From contig PIZR01000002.1 of assembly GCA_002835675.1 (NCBI GenBank), positions 783,878 through 847,877 on the forward strand: 64,000 bases of DNA. The letters are read 5' to 3'. Numbering within the stretch: the first letter of the stretch is position 1; the number at the start of each line of letters is the position of its first letter. The position numbers and the translations under genes are program-made. The notes under the pieces are model-generated. The model saw only the letters and a program-made list of their open reading frames with translations, searched no databases and was not told the DNA's origin. The DNA comes from Bacillus sp. BA3. GTDB taxonomy: Bacteria; Bacillota; Bacilli; Bacillales; DSM-1321. Below, piece after piece: positions 28,515-38,339 of this stretch.

Positions 28515-29513
28515 TTATGAATGCTGTTCCACTTCCTTAGGTTCGCCCTCAGGTTGTTTTGCAAATTCATATTCACCGATTTTCTTGAATTTCATATAAC
28601 GCCGGTTGATAAGATCATCACTATTCAATGGCAGAAGTTCCTTGAATGAACGTTTCAGGATATCCTTGATGGCTTCAGCCTGTAAATTCGAATCCCGATG
28701 GGCGCCGCCCCTCACTTCAGGAATGATCTCATCAATGACTCCTAAGCGGTTTAAGTCGGGAGCCGTGATTTTCATCGATTCCGCAGCCCTCTTAGCCTGG
28801 GAGGCATCCTTCCACAGCAAGGCTGCAGCCCCTTCTGGGGAAATTACCGAATATGTTGAGTTCTCAAGCATGAAAATTCGGTCTCCGACGCCAAGTGCCA
28901 ATGCACCTCCGCTTCCACCTTCACCGATGACTATACTGATTACCGGTACCTTCAGCCCTGCCATTTCGAATAGGTTTTTCGCAATGGCTTCACTTTGCCC
29001 GCGCTCTTCAGCAGCTTTACCAGGGAAAGCTCCCTTCGTATCAATGAAACAAATGATCGGCCGGTTGAATTTTTCAGCCTGTTTCATCAGACGCAATGCT
29101 TTTCGGTAGCCTTCAGGATGGGGCATACCAAAGTTACGACGGATGTTTTCCTTCGTATCCTTACCTCGTTGATGGCCGATGACCGTCACGGCAAGTCCAT
29201 CAAATTCCGCGATTCCAGCGACAATCGCTTCATCATCCCCATAATAACGATCACCATGAAACTCGATGAAGTCATTGAATAATAGCGGAATGTAATCAAG
29301 CGTAGTCGGACGTGCTGGATGCCGGGCAATCTGAACACGATCCCACGGTTTAAGATGGTTATAAATATCCACTTCCAGCTTCTCTAAACGCTTTTCCAAT
29401 GTTTCGATTTCAGCTGTAAGATCTACATCAGCATCCTTCGAAATTGACTTTAGCTCTTTAATCTTATTTCTCAGGTCCGTAATGGGACGCTCGAACTCCA
29501 ATTCGTAAATCAT
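28515..29513 (-). CDS. accA: Acetyl-CoA carboxylase carboxyltransferase subunit alpha
   Basis: With AccD, transfers carboxyl from carboxybiotin to acetyl-CoA to make malonyl-CoA for fatty-acid synthesis. It shows the conserved [38 protein letters not shown] and the oxyanion-hole glycines in [16 protein letters not shown]. The start at 29513 overlaps the accD stop by 4 bp (ATGA) and is placed by GGCGGTGA; another ATG lies two codons upstream. It gives 332 residues. Confidence 0.96.
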   Translation of the reverse strand: MIYELEFERPITDLRNKIKELKSISKDADVDLTAEIETLEKRLEKLEVDIYNHLKPWDRVQIARHPARPTTLDYIPLLFNDFIEFHGDRYYGDDEAIVAGIAEFDGLAVTVIGHQRGKDTKENIRRNFGMPHPEGYRKALRLMKQAEKFNRPIICFIDTKGAFPGKAAEERGQSEAIAKNLFEMAGLKVPVISIVIGEGGSGGALALGVGDRIFMLENSTYSVISPEGAAALLWKDASQAKRAAESMKITAPDLNRLGVIDEIIPEVRGGAHRDSNLQAEAIKDILKRSFKELLPLNSDDLINRRYMKFKKIGEYEFAKQPEGEPKEVEQHS

Positions 29514-30373
29514 AACCATTCACCGCCCGGGGCATGAATTTTAAGGATCGTCGTCAAGGTTTCCTTCATTTCCGTACGTTTGACGACCGCATCCAATTGG
29601 CCGTGCTTCATCAAGAATTCAGCCGTTTGGAAATCTTCAGGAAGCTCTTCATGGATCGTCTGTTCAATGATCCTTCTTCCCGCAAAACCAATAAGGGCTC
29701 CAGGCTCGGCTAGATTAATATCGCCAAGTGACGCGAAACTTGCCGAAACCCCGCCTGTGGTAGGATGAGTCATCATTGATATGATCAGTCCACCTTCATT
29801 GCTGAATATCTTGAGTGCTGCACTTGTCTTTGCCATTTGCATCAAGCTTAAAACACCCTCCTGCATCCGAGCGCCGCCTGATGCGGTAAAAATGATGAAC
29901 GGAATCTTCAACTCACCTGCACGTTCAATGGCACGGGTAATTTTTTCCCCAACAACGGATCCCATGCTCCCCATCCGGAAATTCGAATCCATTATGGCTG
30001 TTGAAACTTGGTACCCATTGATGCTTCCAACTCCTGTTACAACCGCCTCATTAATCTTGGCTTTCTTTCTATCTTTTTCCAACTTTTCCAGATAATCCGG
30101 AAATTCAAGCGGGTTAACTGAAATCATTTCTTTATCAAATTCATTAAAACTGCCGGCGTCGAATAAAAATTCGATGCGCTCATGGGAAGACATCGAATGG
30201 TGGTGCCCGCAATGTAAACAAACTTTCTTGTTTTTCACCAATTCTTTTGTATACATGATTTTTTTACAGCCGGTGCACTTTGTCATGATTCCTTCTGGTA
30301 CATCTTGTTTCTCCCGATCTAAAGGAACCGTTGCATATTTCTTCTTAGACTTCGCAAATAGCTCTTTAAGCAA
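29510..30373 (-). CDS. accD: Acetyl-CoA carboxylase carboxyltransferase subunit beta
   Basis: Beta subunit of the carboxyltransferase. The N-terminal zinc ribbon has two Cys pairs (CTGC and CLHC) at about residues 31-53. The crotonase-like core has [28 protein letters not shown] and [18 protein letters not shown]. The protein begins at the TTG at 30373 ([13 protein letters not shown]), seven bases after GGGAGG; the open frame upstream has no ribosome site. The 287 residues compare with 290 in B. subtilis. It is coupled to accA by a 4-bp overlap. Confidence 0.96.
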   Translation of the reverse strand: MLKELFAKSKKKYATVPLDREKQDVPEGIMTKCTGCKKIMYTKELVKNKKVCLHCGHHHSMSSHERIEFLFDAGSFNEFDKEMISVNPLEFPDYLEKLEKDRKKAKINEAVVTGVGSINGYQVSTAIMDSNFRMGSMGSVVGEKITRAIERAGELKIPFIIFTASGGARMQEGVLSLMQMAKTSAALKIFSNEGGLIISMMTHPTTGGVSASFASLGDINLAEPGALIGFAGRRIIEQTIHEELPEDFQTAEFLMKHGQLDAVVKRTEMKETLTTILKIHAPGGEWL

Positions 30374-30463
30374 GCTTAATCCTCCCTTTACCACCAATTA
30401 TCTATTTTATGATACTTGGTACAAACTATATCAGAAATAAAATTAGTATCGTGTAAAAAGGTG

Positions 30464-31093
30464 TCACTCGTCCTTCGACATATTTCTAATTCTAATAAGA
30501 TACGTTTCGATGGCTTTTTCTTCATCACGTTCGAGCAAATATGTAAGAAGTGACAGATAATCTTCTTTTTTCACATTACCCTGTACCATCTCTGATGTTC
30601 TAGCATAGCTGTTGACAATGCGCCAAATTCTTTCCAGCAATCGATTGCGATTCAAAATGGCAATCCTTAAGAAGAAATCATCATCATGAAACTCATCCGC
30701 CTTGACCCAGACCATTAATCTTTTGATGTCCTCAGCCGTAGCGAAAAAGGCGACGATCCGCAAACAGTCAATTTCAATCAGCCTTTTCGTCTCAGACAAA
30801 TCTTCTTGTACTTTTTTATCTTGCAAAAAAAAGGTTCCCAGAAGCTCGACTAGCTTATGCTCCTGGAAATCCCTGATAAACGTCCCTTCACCACGCCTTG
30901 TTTCTATTAATCCTAATAGCTCTAAGGCACGCAATGCTTCACGGACAGAGGAACGGCCTACATTAAAACGATCCGATAACTCCCGTTCTGATGGGATTTT
31001 ATCTCCCGGCAGGAGGCTGTCCGCTTCAATCATGCTACGTAGGCTCTCAACTACATCGAGATAAATTTTGGATGAAGATGTACGACCTGCCAA
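30464..31093 (-). CDS. FadR-type GntR family transcriptional regulator
   Basis: A 209-residue regulator. The N-terminal winged helix is clear (about residues 8-75: PGDKIPSERELSDRFNVGRS, SSVREALRALELLGLIETRR and GEGTFI). The C-terminal all-helical part is short for an FCD ligand domain, and I cannot see its full set of metal-binding His residues. The start is TTG at 31093 with AGTGAGG upstream, overlapping the tail region of the malic enzyme gene. Lying between malic enzyme and accD, it may link malate or fatty-acid status to these genes; the ligand is unknown. Confidence 0.82.
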   Translation of the reverse strand: MAGRTSSSKIYLDVVESLRSMIEADSLLPGDKIPSERELSDRFNVGRSSVREALRALELLGLIETRRGEGTFIRDFQEHKLVELLGTFFLQDKKVQEDLSETKRLIEIDCLRIVAFFATAEDIKRLMVWVKADEFHDDDFFLRIAILNRNRLLERIWRIVNSYARTSEMVQGNVKKEDYLSLLTYLLERDEEKAIETYLIRIRNMSKDE

Positions 31094-31098
31094 ATTAA

Positions 31099-32340
31099 TT
31101 ATTCCTCACTTTTTCCAATGATCGCTAATTTCCTTGTTTTTTCTTTAATTTCCTCGGGATCCACATTAATTCTAGCCACTCCCGTTTCCATCGCTGCCTT
31201 GGCAACAGCAGCCGCAACGGCAGGTGCTACCCTCTCATCAAATGGAGCAGGGATAACGTAGTCTTCGTTTAACTCATGTTCCTGTATTAAACCGGCAATG
31301 GCTTGTACTGCTGCAACCTTCATTTTTTCATTGATATGTGTTGCACGTACATCCAAGGCACCACGGAAAATCCCTGGGAAAGCTAGGACGTTATTGACCT
31401 GATTCGGGAAATCCGAACGGCCCGTTCCTACAACCTTGGCACCCGCTGCTTTCGCATCTTCCGGCATGATTTCCGGATCTGGATTAGCCATCGCGAAAAT
31501 GATCGCATCCCGATTCATCGAAGAAACCATTTCTTTTGTCAATGCACCTGCGGCAGAAACACCGATAAATACATCAGCGTTTTGAATGACAGTTTCCAAA
31601 GGTCCTGAAACCTTATTTCGATTGGTGACTTTCGCCACTTGTTCTTTTGTATCATTCATACCTGTCGAACGGCCCTCATAAATGGCACCCTTCGTATCAC
31701 ACATGATGATGTCACGAACTCCATAGCTATAAAGCAATTTAATGATGGCAATGCCCGCAGCGCCTGCTCCATTCGCCACCACTTTAATTTCCGACATTGA
31801 TTTATTCACAAGTCGTAACGCGTTCACAAGACCGGCAACAGTAACAATGGCTGTACCGTGCTGATCATCATGAAAAACAGGGATATTCATTTCTTTCTTG
31901 AGTCGTTCTTCAATTTCAAAACAATTTGGTGCGGCTATGTCCTCTAAGTTCACTCCACCGAAAGTCGGTTCGAGTAATTTAACGGTCTCTACAATTTTGT
32001 CCACATCCGTCGTTTTTAAACAGATTGGGAAAGCGTCCACTCCAGCGAAACTTTTAAATAAAACGGCTTTTCCTTCCATAACCGGCATAGCAGCTTCCGG
32101 ACCGATGTTTCCAAGTCCCAACACAGCCGTTCCATCAGAAATAACGGCAACAGTATTCCCTTTCATTGTATAGTCATAGACGGTTTCCGGCTTATCGTAA
32201 ATATCTTTACACGGTTCTGCGACACCAGGAGAATAAGCCAGGCTTAAATCTACTGCATTCCTTACCGGTACTTTCGAAACTGTTTCTAATTTCCCTTGAT
32301 TCAAGCGGTGCATATGTAATGCTTCTTCTCTTAATGTCAT
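31099..32340 (-). CDS. ytsJ: NAD(P)-dependent malic enzyme (YtsJ type)
   Basis: Oxidative decarboxylation of malate to pyruvate. The 413-residue length matches the short bacterial malic enzymes. Catalytic and metal-binding segments are LSLAYSPGVAEPCKDI, NLEDIAAPNCFEIEERL and FHDDQHGTAIVTVAGL. The nucleotide-binding stretch is VVANGAGAAGIAIIKLL. The start MTLREEALHMH at 32340 follows AGGAGTG; the open frame runs 11 codons further without a ribosome site. B. subtilis YtsJ prefers NADP; the preference here is inferred. Confidence 0.93.
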   Translation of the reverse strand: MTLREEALHMHRLNQGKLETVSKVPVRNAVDLSLAYSPGVAEPCKDIYDKPETVYDYTMKGNTVAVISDGTAVLGLGNIGPEAAMPVMEGKAVLFKSFAGVDAFPICLKTTDVDKIVETVKLLEPTFGGVNLEDIAAPNCFEIEERLKKEMNIPVFHDDQHGTAIVTVAGLVNALRLVNKSMSEIKVVANGAGAAGIAIIKLLYSYGVRDIIMCDTKGAIYEGRSTGMNDTKEQVAKVTNRNKVSGPLETVIQNADVFIGVSAAGALTKEMVSSMNRDAIIFAMANPDPEIMPEDAKAAGAKVVGTGRSDFPNQVNNVLAFPGIFRGALDVRATHINEKMKVAAVQAIAGLIQEHELNEDYVIPAPFDERVAPAVAAAVAKAAMETGVARINVDPEEIKEKTRKLAIIGKSEE

Positions 32341-32452
32341 AGTTTCACTCCTAAAACAAATTGGATAACCCATATCTTATATGCTGAAATCTAGTGGTCA
32401 GACCACAGCGGCCTGTTTTCAATATAACATAACTATTAAAGTTGTAAAACAG

Positions 32453-35400
32453 TTATTCTTTCTTGTAAACCACATTCCCTTTTCCAACCAAGTCAAATAA
32501 TGCCTGCATCAGACTATCTGAAGGATTGACCCAATCCCAATAAGATAGCTGTACATAGCGGTTTTCCCTCTCGTAAAAAAGCATGACCTTGGTTTCACCG
32601 CTATGCTGCATTAAAATTTTTTTTATTTTTTGCAGTGTATCCTTCGTTTGCTTGCCGGCCTCAATTTTCAGGAATATCGTTCCGTTTTGTTCCTCTTTCA
32701 TCTGCTTCACTTTTTCAAGCGGGTAAACGTTCCTGATCAGGAGCTGTGTTTTTCCATCCCGCTCTTCCAATGTTCCTTGCAGCATAACGAGTTGTCCATG
32801 ATTTAATTCAGCAGAGTGGCTTTTATAAACATTTGGAAAAACGACCGCTTCAATATCCCCCTCTTCATCACTAACGCTCAAGAAAGCCATCACATCGCCC
32901 TTTTTTGTCCTTATTGTTTTAACCGACGTAATGTATGCGCCAAGTAAGACTTTTGATTCCTTTTTATCGGTAGCTTCATCTATGGTCAAGCAGCCGAAGT
33001 GCTGAAAAAGTTCTCTGTAGCTTGTCACCGGATGATTCGATAGATAAAGGCCCAATGCGCTTTTTTCCAATGAGAGTTTGTGCTCGATAGGGATGGGATC
33101 GACCCGGTTGTATTTCGGTTTGAGTGAAAACTCACCATCCGAAAACATATCGAATAGGTCATCATCCGGATTAACCAATTCCGTATGATTGATCGCTACG
33201 TCCAAGCTCGCCAACAATGTTGCCCGGTCTTCACCGAATTCATCAAATGCACCTGAATGCACAAGCGCCTCCAACACTTTCCTATTTACGATTTTCCCTG
33301 AAACGCGCAAACAGAAATCGAATAAATCAGCGAACTTCTTCTGCCTCCTCGCAGCAAATATTTCTTTCAGGACCGTACCGCCTATCCCTTTTATGGCTCC
33401 AAGGCTATAACGGATCCCTTCCTTTTCGGGTAAAAACGGGTATCCGCTCCGGTTAATCGAGGGAGGCAGAACCGATATCCCTTTCTTTTTTGCTTCACGG
33501 ATATATTGCGAAATCTTTTCATCATTCCCGACGACCGATGTCAAGAGTGCTGCCATGAAATATTCCGTATGGTGAGTTTTCAAGTAACCAAGCTGATAAG
33601 CGATGAAACTATACGCCACCGCATGGCTTCGGTTGAATCCGTAGTTAGCGAAGCGGACAATCAAGGAATAAATCTCATCTGCCGTTTTTTCGGAATATCC
33701 TTGTTTCAATGAGCCGCTCACGAAATGCTGCCGCTCTTGATCCAGAACATCCTTCTTCTTCTTGGAAACGGCACGGCGGAGCAGGTCAGCCTCCCCTAGT
33801 GAAAACCCGGCTAAGCGGGAGGCAATTTGCATGATTTGTTCTTGATATACGATGACCCCGTAAGTAGGCTCGAGGATATCCTTCAAATCCTCGTGAAGGT
33901 AATCAATCTGAGCCAGTCCATGTTTTCTCTCGATGAACAGCGGTATATTTTCCATCGGACCTGGACGATATAGGGCATTGACCGCGACGATATCCTCGAA
34001 TCGGTTCGGTTTCAGCTTTATCAAAACCTTTCGGATGCCATCCGATTCGAATTGAAACACCCCGGTTGTTTCTCCTCTCCCTAAAAGGGCTAGCGTCTCG
34101 GGGTCATCCATAGGGATATGGGACAAGTCGAGCTTTTTCCCCGTTCCCTTTTTAATGTTATTTAGAATATTATCGATGAGCGTTAAATTGCGAAGTCCAA
34201 GAAAATCCATTTTAAGAAGTCCCAGTTCTTCGAGAAGGTCCATTGGATATTGAGTCAGATGGATTCCGTCATGCCCTCCCTGAATCGGAATATGCTCGGT
34301 CAGTGCCTGGTCGCTGATGACGACGCCGGCAGCATGAGTCGAAGCATGGCGAGGCAGACCTTCAAGCAATAACGCGGTTTGAAAAAGTTTTTGATTCAGG
34401 TCACTCTCATTAACGAATTCCCTGAGCCTTTTCGATTCCTTGAAAGCCTCGGGAAGCGTGATGCCCAGACGGCCTGGAATCATTTTCGATACCGCTTCCT
34501 GTTCCTTTGAATTCAAGCCGAAAACACGTCCTGTGTCCCTTAACGCAGCCTTGGCAGCCAAAGTTCCGAATGTAATGATTTGTGCTACATGAAGTTCCCC
34601 GTACTTCTTCGCGACATAGGCAATCACTTCTTCGCGGCGGTTATCCGGAAAGTCAATGTCGATATCCGGCATCGAGACACGCTCCGGATTCAGGAAACGC
34701 TCGAACAGCAAGGAATGTTCGATAGGATCGACATCCGTTATCGACAGGACATAAGCTACCATCGACCCGGCGGCAGAGCCCCTTCCAGGACCAGTAAGGA
34801 TTTGATGGTCCTTAGCGAATTTCATGAAATCCCAGACGATTAAAAAGTAATCGCTGAATTTCATCTTTGTGATGACATCCAGCTCATATCGTAGGCGCTC
34901 TTCATATTGGATGGATGGCTCCGGCAATCTTTTCTTCAGCCCTTGGAAACAGATGGCTTCGAGCATATCCTCGGCTGTTACTCCATCTTCAGTAGGGTAC
35001 TTAGGTAGCAGTGAACGATTAAATGGGATTTCCAGATTGCATTGCGCGGCAATATGTAGTGTATTTTCGAGTGCATCCGGTCTGTCATGGAATAGTTCTG
35101 CCATCTGAGCCCGGCTTTTCAAATAAAATTGATCTGATTCAAGTACCGTATGCGTCTCATCCGCCAGCTTGTCGCCATTTCCAATTGCCAACAGGACTTC
35201 TTGTGCGAGTGCATCGCTTTCATTCAAATAATAGACCGGATTCGTCGCGACAATCTTTATCTCTAAATCTCTCGCCAACTGACTTATGGCTTCGTTACCT
35301 TTTTCCTCATCCGCAATCGAAAGTCTCTGTATGGATATATAAAAATTATCATGACCAAAAATTTGCAGAAATCGCCCTGCTGCCTGTTTGGCTTCTTCAG

Positions 35401-35812
35401 GATTTTCTTCTCTCAATAGCGTTTCTATTTGCCCCTCCGCACCCGGTGTGATTGCAATCAAACCCCTGGAATAGGCTTTTAGCCAATTCATCGGAATGCC
35501 TGACGGGGATTTCGTTTTTATGGCACTGCTTATTTTAAGCAGGTTTTGATATCCTTGTAGACTTTTTGCCAATAAAAGAAGTCCATGTGGCGATTCCCGT
35601 TCATCAAGGACATCCGCAATTATGCCGATGATCGGCTTTATACCTTGTCTCTTGCATTCTTTATAAAAATAGACCGAACCGTACATAACATTTCGATCGG
35701 TTAAGGCAAGACTTGTACAGCCATCCGCTTTCGCTTTGGCCACAAGTTCAGTGATCTTCACCGTACTTGTCAGCAGGCTGTATCCGCTCTGAATATGGAG
35801 ATGAGTATACAC
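32453..35812 (-). CDS. dnaE: DNA polymerase III alpha subunit DnaE
   Basis: Second replicative C-family polymerase of Gram-positives, which extends RNA primers before handing over to PolC. The 1119 residues include an N-terminal PHP domain (YTHLHIQSGYSLL), the catalytic aspartates in MPDIDIDFPDNRREEVI, the polymerase fingers (FLGLRNLTLIDNILNNI), helix-hairpin-helix motifs and a C-terminal OB fold (about 975-1050). The start chosen is GTG at 35812, seven bases after GGTGGGAG; earlier ATG codons in the frame lack a ribosome site. There is no exonuclease insertion, so it is not PolC. Confidence 0.96.
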   Translation of the reverse strand: MYTHLHIQSGYSLLTSTVKITELVAKAKADGCTSLALTDRNVMYGSVYFYKECKRQGIKPIIGIIADVLDERESPHGLLLLAKSLQGYQNLLKISSAIKTKSPSGIPMNWLKAYSRGLIAITPGAEGQIETLLREENPEEAKQAAGRFLQIFGHDNFYISIQRLSIADEEKGNEAISQLARDLEIKIVATNPVYYLNESDALAQEVLLAIGNGDKLADETHTVLESDQFYLKSRAQMAELFHDRPDALENTLHIAAQCNLEIPFNRSLLPKYPTEDGVTAEDMLEAICFQGLKKRLPEPSIQYEERLRYELDVITKMKFSDYFLIVWDFMKFAKDHQILTGPGRGSAAGSMVAYVLSITDVDPIEHSLLFERFLNPERVSMPDIDIDFPDNRREEVIAYVAKKYGELHVAQIITFGTLAAKAALRDTGRVFGLNSKEQEAVSKMIPGRLGITLPEAFKESKRLREFVNESDLNQKLFQTALLLEGLPRHASTHAAGVVISDQALTEHIPIQGGHDGIHLTQYPMDLLEELGLLKMDFLGLRNLTLIDNILNNIKKGTGKKLDLSHIPMDDPETLALLGRGETTGVFQFESDGIRKVLIKLKPNRFEDIVAVNALYRPGPMENIPLFIERKHGLAQIDYLHEDLKDILEPTYGVIVYQEQIMQIASRLAGFSLGEADLLRRAVSKKKKDVLDQERQHFVSGSLKQGYSEKTADEIYSLIVRFANYGFNRSHAVAYSFIAYQLGYLKTHHTEYFMAALLTSVVGNDEKISQYIREAKKKGISVLPPSINRSGYPFLPEKEGIRYSLGAIKGIGGTVLKEIFAARRQKKFADLFDFCLRVSGKIVNRKVLEALVHSGAFDEFGEDRATLLASLDVAINHTELVNPDDDLFDMFSDGEFSLKPKYNRVDPIPIEHKLSLEKSALGLYLSNHPVTSYRELFQHFGCLTIDEATDKKESKVLLGAYITSVKTIRTKKGDVMAFLSVSDEEGDIEAVVFPNVYKSHSAELNHGQLVMLQGTLEERDGKTQLLIRNVYPLEKVKQMKEEQNGTIFLKIEAGKQTKDTLQKIKKILMQHSGETKVMLFYERENRYVQLSYWDWVNPSDSLMQALFDLVGKGNVVYKKE

Positions 35813-35926
35813 GTTTTTTCTCCCACCTTTGTAAGGCATGTTTCTTTTCATTATAGTGTTTATTTCAAAAAAAGAAAATATGTTCTCATTACCAATGCAA
35901 TTTAACTTCCTGATTTCCTGCGACTA

Positions 35927-35956
35927 TCATATTACCTCTGAACTTCCCATATAAAT
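35927..35956 (+). promoter_or_regulatory. Candidate sigma-E promoter for ytrH-ytrI
   Basis: TCATATT, 14 bp, then CATATAAAT: close to the sigma-E consensus (KMATATT-N14-CATACAMT). It lies about 42 bp before the ytrH start. ytrH and ytrI are sigma-E-dependent in B. subtilis. Confidence 0.62.
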
Positions 35957-35997
35957 GGAATAGAAGAAGAATATCAAGCAAAAAAGGATGATGATAT

Positions 35998-36333
35998 ATG
36001 AACGAAGCCTTTGTTCCAGCCTTTCTCAACAGCTTTTTCATATCGCTTGGCGTATTGCTTGGCGGCTCTATAATCGGGGGCCTCGCGGCTTTTTTTACTG
36101 GACAAGCCCCGATGACGACTGTATTCCGGCTGTCGGACAGCCTTCGTATTTGGGCCATTGTCGCTGCGATCGGGGGTACCTTTGATATGGTCTATAATTT
36201 TGAACGCGGTATTTTCCACGGAGAAACGAAGGATATAGTCAAACAGGTCCTATTGATTCTATCTGCACTTGGAGGGGCACAGACAGGAGCACTGATCATA
36301 AACTGGTTCACGCAAGAGCATATTTCACCATGA
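35998..36333 (+). CDS. ytrH: Sporulation membrane protein YtrH
   Basis: Small 111-residue protein made in the mother cell during sporulation and needed for efficient spore formation. Three hydrophobic helices are visible: AFLNSFFISLGVLLGGSIIG at about 8-27, about 50-65, and QVLLILSALGGAQTGALII at about 83-101. AAAGGATGATG lies before the ATG. It overlaps ytrI by 4 bp, so the two are coupled, and both point away from dnaE. Biochemical role unknown. Confidence 0.88.
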   Translation: MNEAFVPAFLNSFFISLGVLLGGSIIGGLAAFFTGQAPMTTVFRLSDSLRIWAIVAAIGGTFDMVYNFERGIFHGETKDIVKQVLLILSALGGAQTGALIINWFTQEHISP

Positions 36334-36833
36334 GAATTCCTCCCTATCACAGGTCTCCCACCTGGCAGCGTTTTTTTGCCGGAGCCGCACTTGGCGGATT
36401 GATCAGCTGGGTTATTTTCTTTTATATGCATGGTGTTCAGCAGGAGAAGCAGATCCGGATCCTTCACGAACAAAGAGAAGAAATCAAGGATTTAAACGGG
36501 GAAATCGCAATTTGGGAGCAGGATTATAAAAAATTGAATGAGAAAAACGAGGAAATCCTGACGATTCAGGAAGTGGAAGTAACCATCACGAATGAAAAAT
36601 ACAGTCTGGATCGGCTCAGTATTGCAGAAGCGGAGGATGTGATTGAGGACGACCTTTCCTCTCTTCTCGCCAAAGATGTCGCCAGTGTTTATGAAGGAAA
36701 GGTGCTTTTGAAAAAATCGATAGAAAATAAGATCGTGACCATCAATAAAAAGCGCTATCAACTTGAAGTCGTCGAGATCATGTTTTATACGAAAATGAGT
36801 ATTGAAATCAAACTAAAAAGGACTACTTCTTAG
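36330..36833 (+). CDS. ytrI: Sporulation membrane protein YtrI
   Basis: A 167-residue protein with one N-terminal membrane helix (about residues 14-33, FFAGAALGGLISWVIFFYMH). A charged coiled-coil stretch follows (about 37-75: HEQREEIKDLNGEIAIWEQD), then a compact C-terminal domain. The layout suggests a membrane-anchored protein with a soluble domain outside. It shares the putative sigma-E promoter with ytrH; the pair is conserved in Bacillus and required for normal sporulation. Confidence 0.87.
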   Translation: MRIPPYHRSPTWQRFFAGAALGGLISWVIFFYMHGVQQEKQIRILHEQREEIKDLNGEIAIWEQDYKKLNEKNEEILTIQEVEVTITNEKYSLDRLSIAEAEDVIEDDLSSLLAKDVASVYEGKVLLKKSIENKIVTINKKRYQLEVVEIMFYTKMSIEIKLKRTTS

Positions 36834-36860
36834 ATGTTGGCTTAATTGATTTCTACCAAA

Positions 36861-36898
36861 ACTTAAAGACCAAATCATATGCGATTTGGTCTTTAAGT
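36861..36898. terminator. Bidirectional terminator between ytrI and nrnA
   Basis: ACTTAAAGACCAAATC and its exact complement GATTTGGTCTTTAAGT form a 16-bp stem with a 6-nt loop, with T-rich sequence on both strands. Confidence 0.88.
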
Positions 36899-36902
36899 TT
36901 TT

Positions 36903-37841
36903 TCATTCCGCTTTATTCAACTCTTCCATGTCGGCAAGGATATTATCCACTTCATCCCAAGAATGAATCGTAGCCCCTGCTGCAAGCGGGTGGCCTCCGC
37001 CGTTATATTTCCGGGCAATCGTATTGATGATTGGTCCTTTAGAACGGAAACGGACTCTGATTTCTTTATCCTCTTCAATGAAGAAGACCCAAGACTTAAC
37101 ATTTTTAATGGAACCGAGTGAGGAAACGAGCTGAGATGCCTCAGATGTGGAAGCATGGAATTTTTCAAGTATATCTTTTGTGATGATCATTTTCCCTGTG
37201 CCATAGGGAAGGATTTCAAAATGCTGCAGCACATAGCCATTCAACCGGACTATGCTTTCCTCGACGTCATACATTTCCTGATATAACTGAGGGCGGGAGA
37301 ACGAGTAGTGAATCAACTCACTGGCATAGGCAAATGTCTTTTCAGTCGTACTTTGGAATAGGAAACGACCTGTATCGCCAACAATGCCTGCATATAGAAG
37401 GCGTGCCGCTTCATCACTCATCTTCAAGCCTTCCTCTTTCCCGAACTGGTAAAACTCATAAATCATTTCACTTGTCGAACTTGCCGATGTATCGACCCAG
37501 CGCATATCGCCATATGGATCTTCATTGGGATGATGATCGATTTTAATCAGTTTATCCCCCGTCGTGTACCGTGCATCACAAATCCGGTCCGTATTTGCGG
37601 TATCACAAACGATGACCAGAGCACCTTGATATGTTTCATCCGAAATCACATCGAGCCTTCTTAAGTAATTCAGTGACGGTTCTTCTTTCCCGACTGTAAA
37701 AATTCGCTTTTCGGGGAAAGATGCTTTCAGGATTTCCGCCAATCCTCCCTGTGAACCATAAGCGTCCGGATCTGGACGGACATGACGATGGAGAATGATA
37801 GTATCATAACGCTTTATATCTGCTAATATTTCAGCTTTCAT
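36903..37841 (-). CDS. nrnA: NanoRNase/pAp phosphatase NrnA
   Basis: DHH-family phosphoesterase that degrades very short RNAs and dephosphorylates pAp. The 312-residue protein has HRHVRPDPDAYGSQGGL (metal-binding aspartates), VIVCDTANTDR, the DHH motif itself in KIDHHPNEDPYGD, and the DHHA1 motif GGGHPLAAGATIHS near the C-terminus. AAGGGGAG precedes the ATG. It is the YtqI homologue in the usual dnaE-ytrH-ytrI-nrnA-ytpI order. Confidence 0.94.
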   Translation of the reverse strand: MKAEILADIKRYDTIILHRHVRPDPDAYGSQGGLAEILKASFPEKRIFTVGKEEPSLNYLRRLDVISDETYQGALVIVCDTANTDRICDARYTTGDKLIKIDHHPNEDPYGDMRWVDTSASSTSEMIYEFYQFGKEEGLKMSDEAARLLYAGIVGDTGRFLFQSTTEKTFAYASELIHYSFSRPQLYQEMYDVEESIVRLNGYVLQHFEILPYGTGKMIITKDILEKFHASTSEASQLVSSLGSIKNVKSWVFFIEEDKEIRVRFRSKGPIINTIARKYNGGGHPLAAGATIHSWDEVDNILADMEELNKAE

Positions 37842-38009
37842 ATAGATCTCCCCTTAACATATGTATTATCGAGCCTAATAAAGATGATATATTTCATTTA
37901 ATCAAAAAATTGCGGAAATAGGAAGACTCATCTTGTTTACTGTGGCATTCTCTTTCATTTCCCGCTACAATAAAAAGGTACATATGTTAAATTGGGGGAA
38001 TTTTAAACG

Positions 38010-38312
38010 ATGCCTATTCTTGTCACCTTGATCGTTCTTTCATTAGGGGTCTATCTGTTTTATAAAATCAAATCGGTCCGAACCAGAATGCCAATGGAGA
38101 AAAAGTGGATTTCAGGGAAGTCTTCCATTGCCCTTGGTGCGTTTGTCGCACTATTCGGAATCAATCAGCTTTTTCTATTCCACACGACCATCACTTATAT
38201 CATTGCTGCCGTTTTCATCTTCGTTGGCCTATTCAGTATTTGGGGCGGCTATAAAATGTATAAATTTTATTTGCCGCATGCAATCGAAGAAGCTGCAAAT
38301 CAAAAAGGATAA
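38010..38312 (+). CDS. ytpI: YtpI-like membrane protein
   Basis: A 100-residue protein with three hydrophobic segments (about 2-20, 36-54 and 60-80) and a positively charged loop (KIKSVRTRMPMEKKW) after the first. It matches YtpI by length, topology and position between nrnA and ytoI. GGGGGA lies upstream of the ATG. No function is known. Confidence 0.8.
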   Translation: MPILVTLIVLSLGVYLFYKIKSVRTRMPMEKKWISGKSSIALGAFVALFGINQLFLFHTTITYIIAAVFIFVGLFSIWGGYKMYKFYLPHAIEEAANQKG

Positions 38313-38334
38313 TCGAAATTCGATTATCCTTTTT
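38302..38334. terminator. Bidirectional terminator between ytpI and ytoI
   Basis: AAAAAGGATAATCG and CGATTATCCTTTTT form a 14-bp stem around AAATT. It overlaps the last codons of ytpI and serves both convergent genes. Confidence 0.88.
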
Positions 38335-38339
38335 ATTTT

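Noticed and set aside
28606-29109. 167-codon plus-strand frame over accA
   Set aside because: Antisense to accA; no independent evidence.
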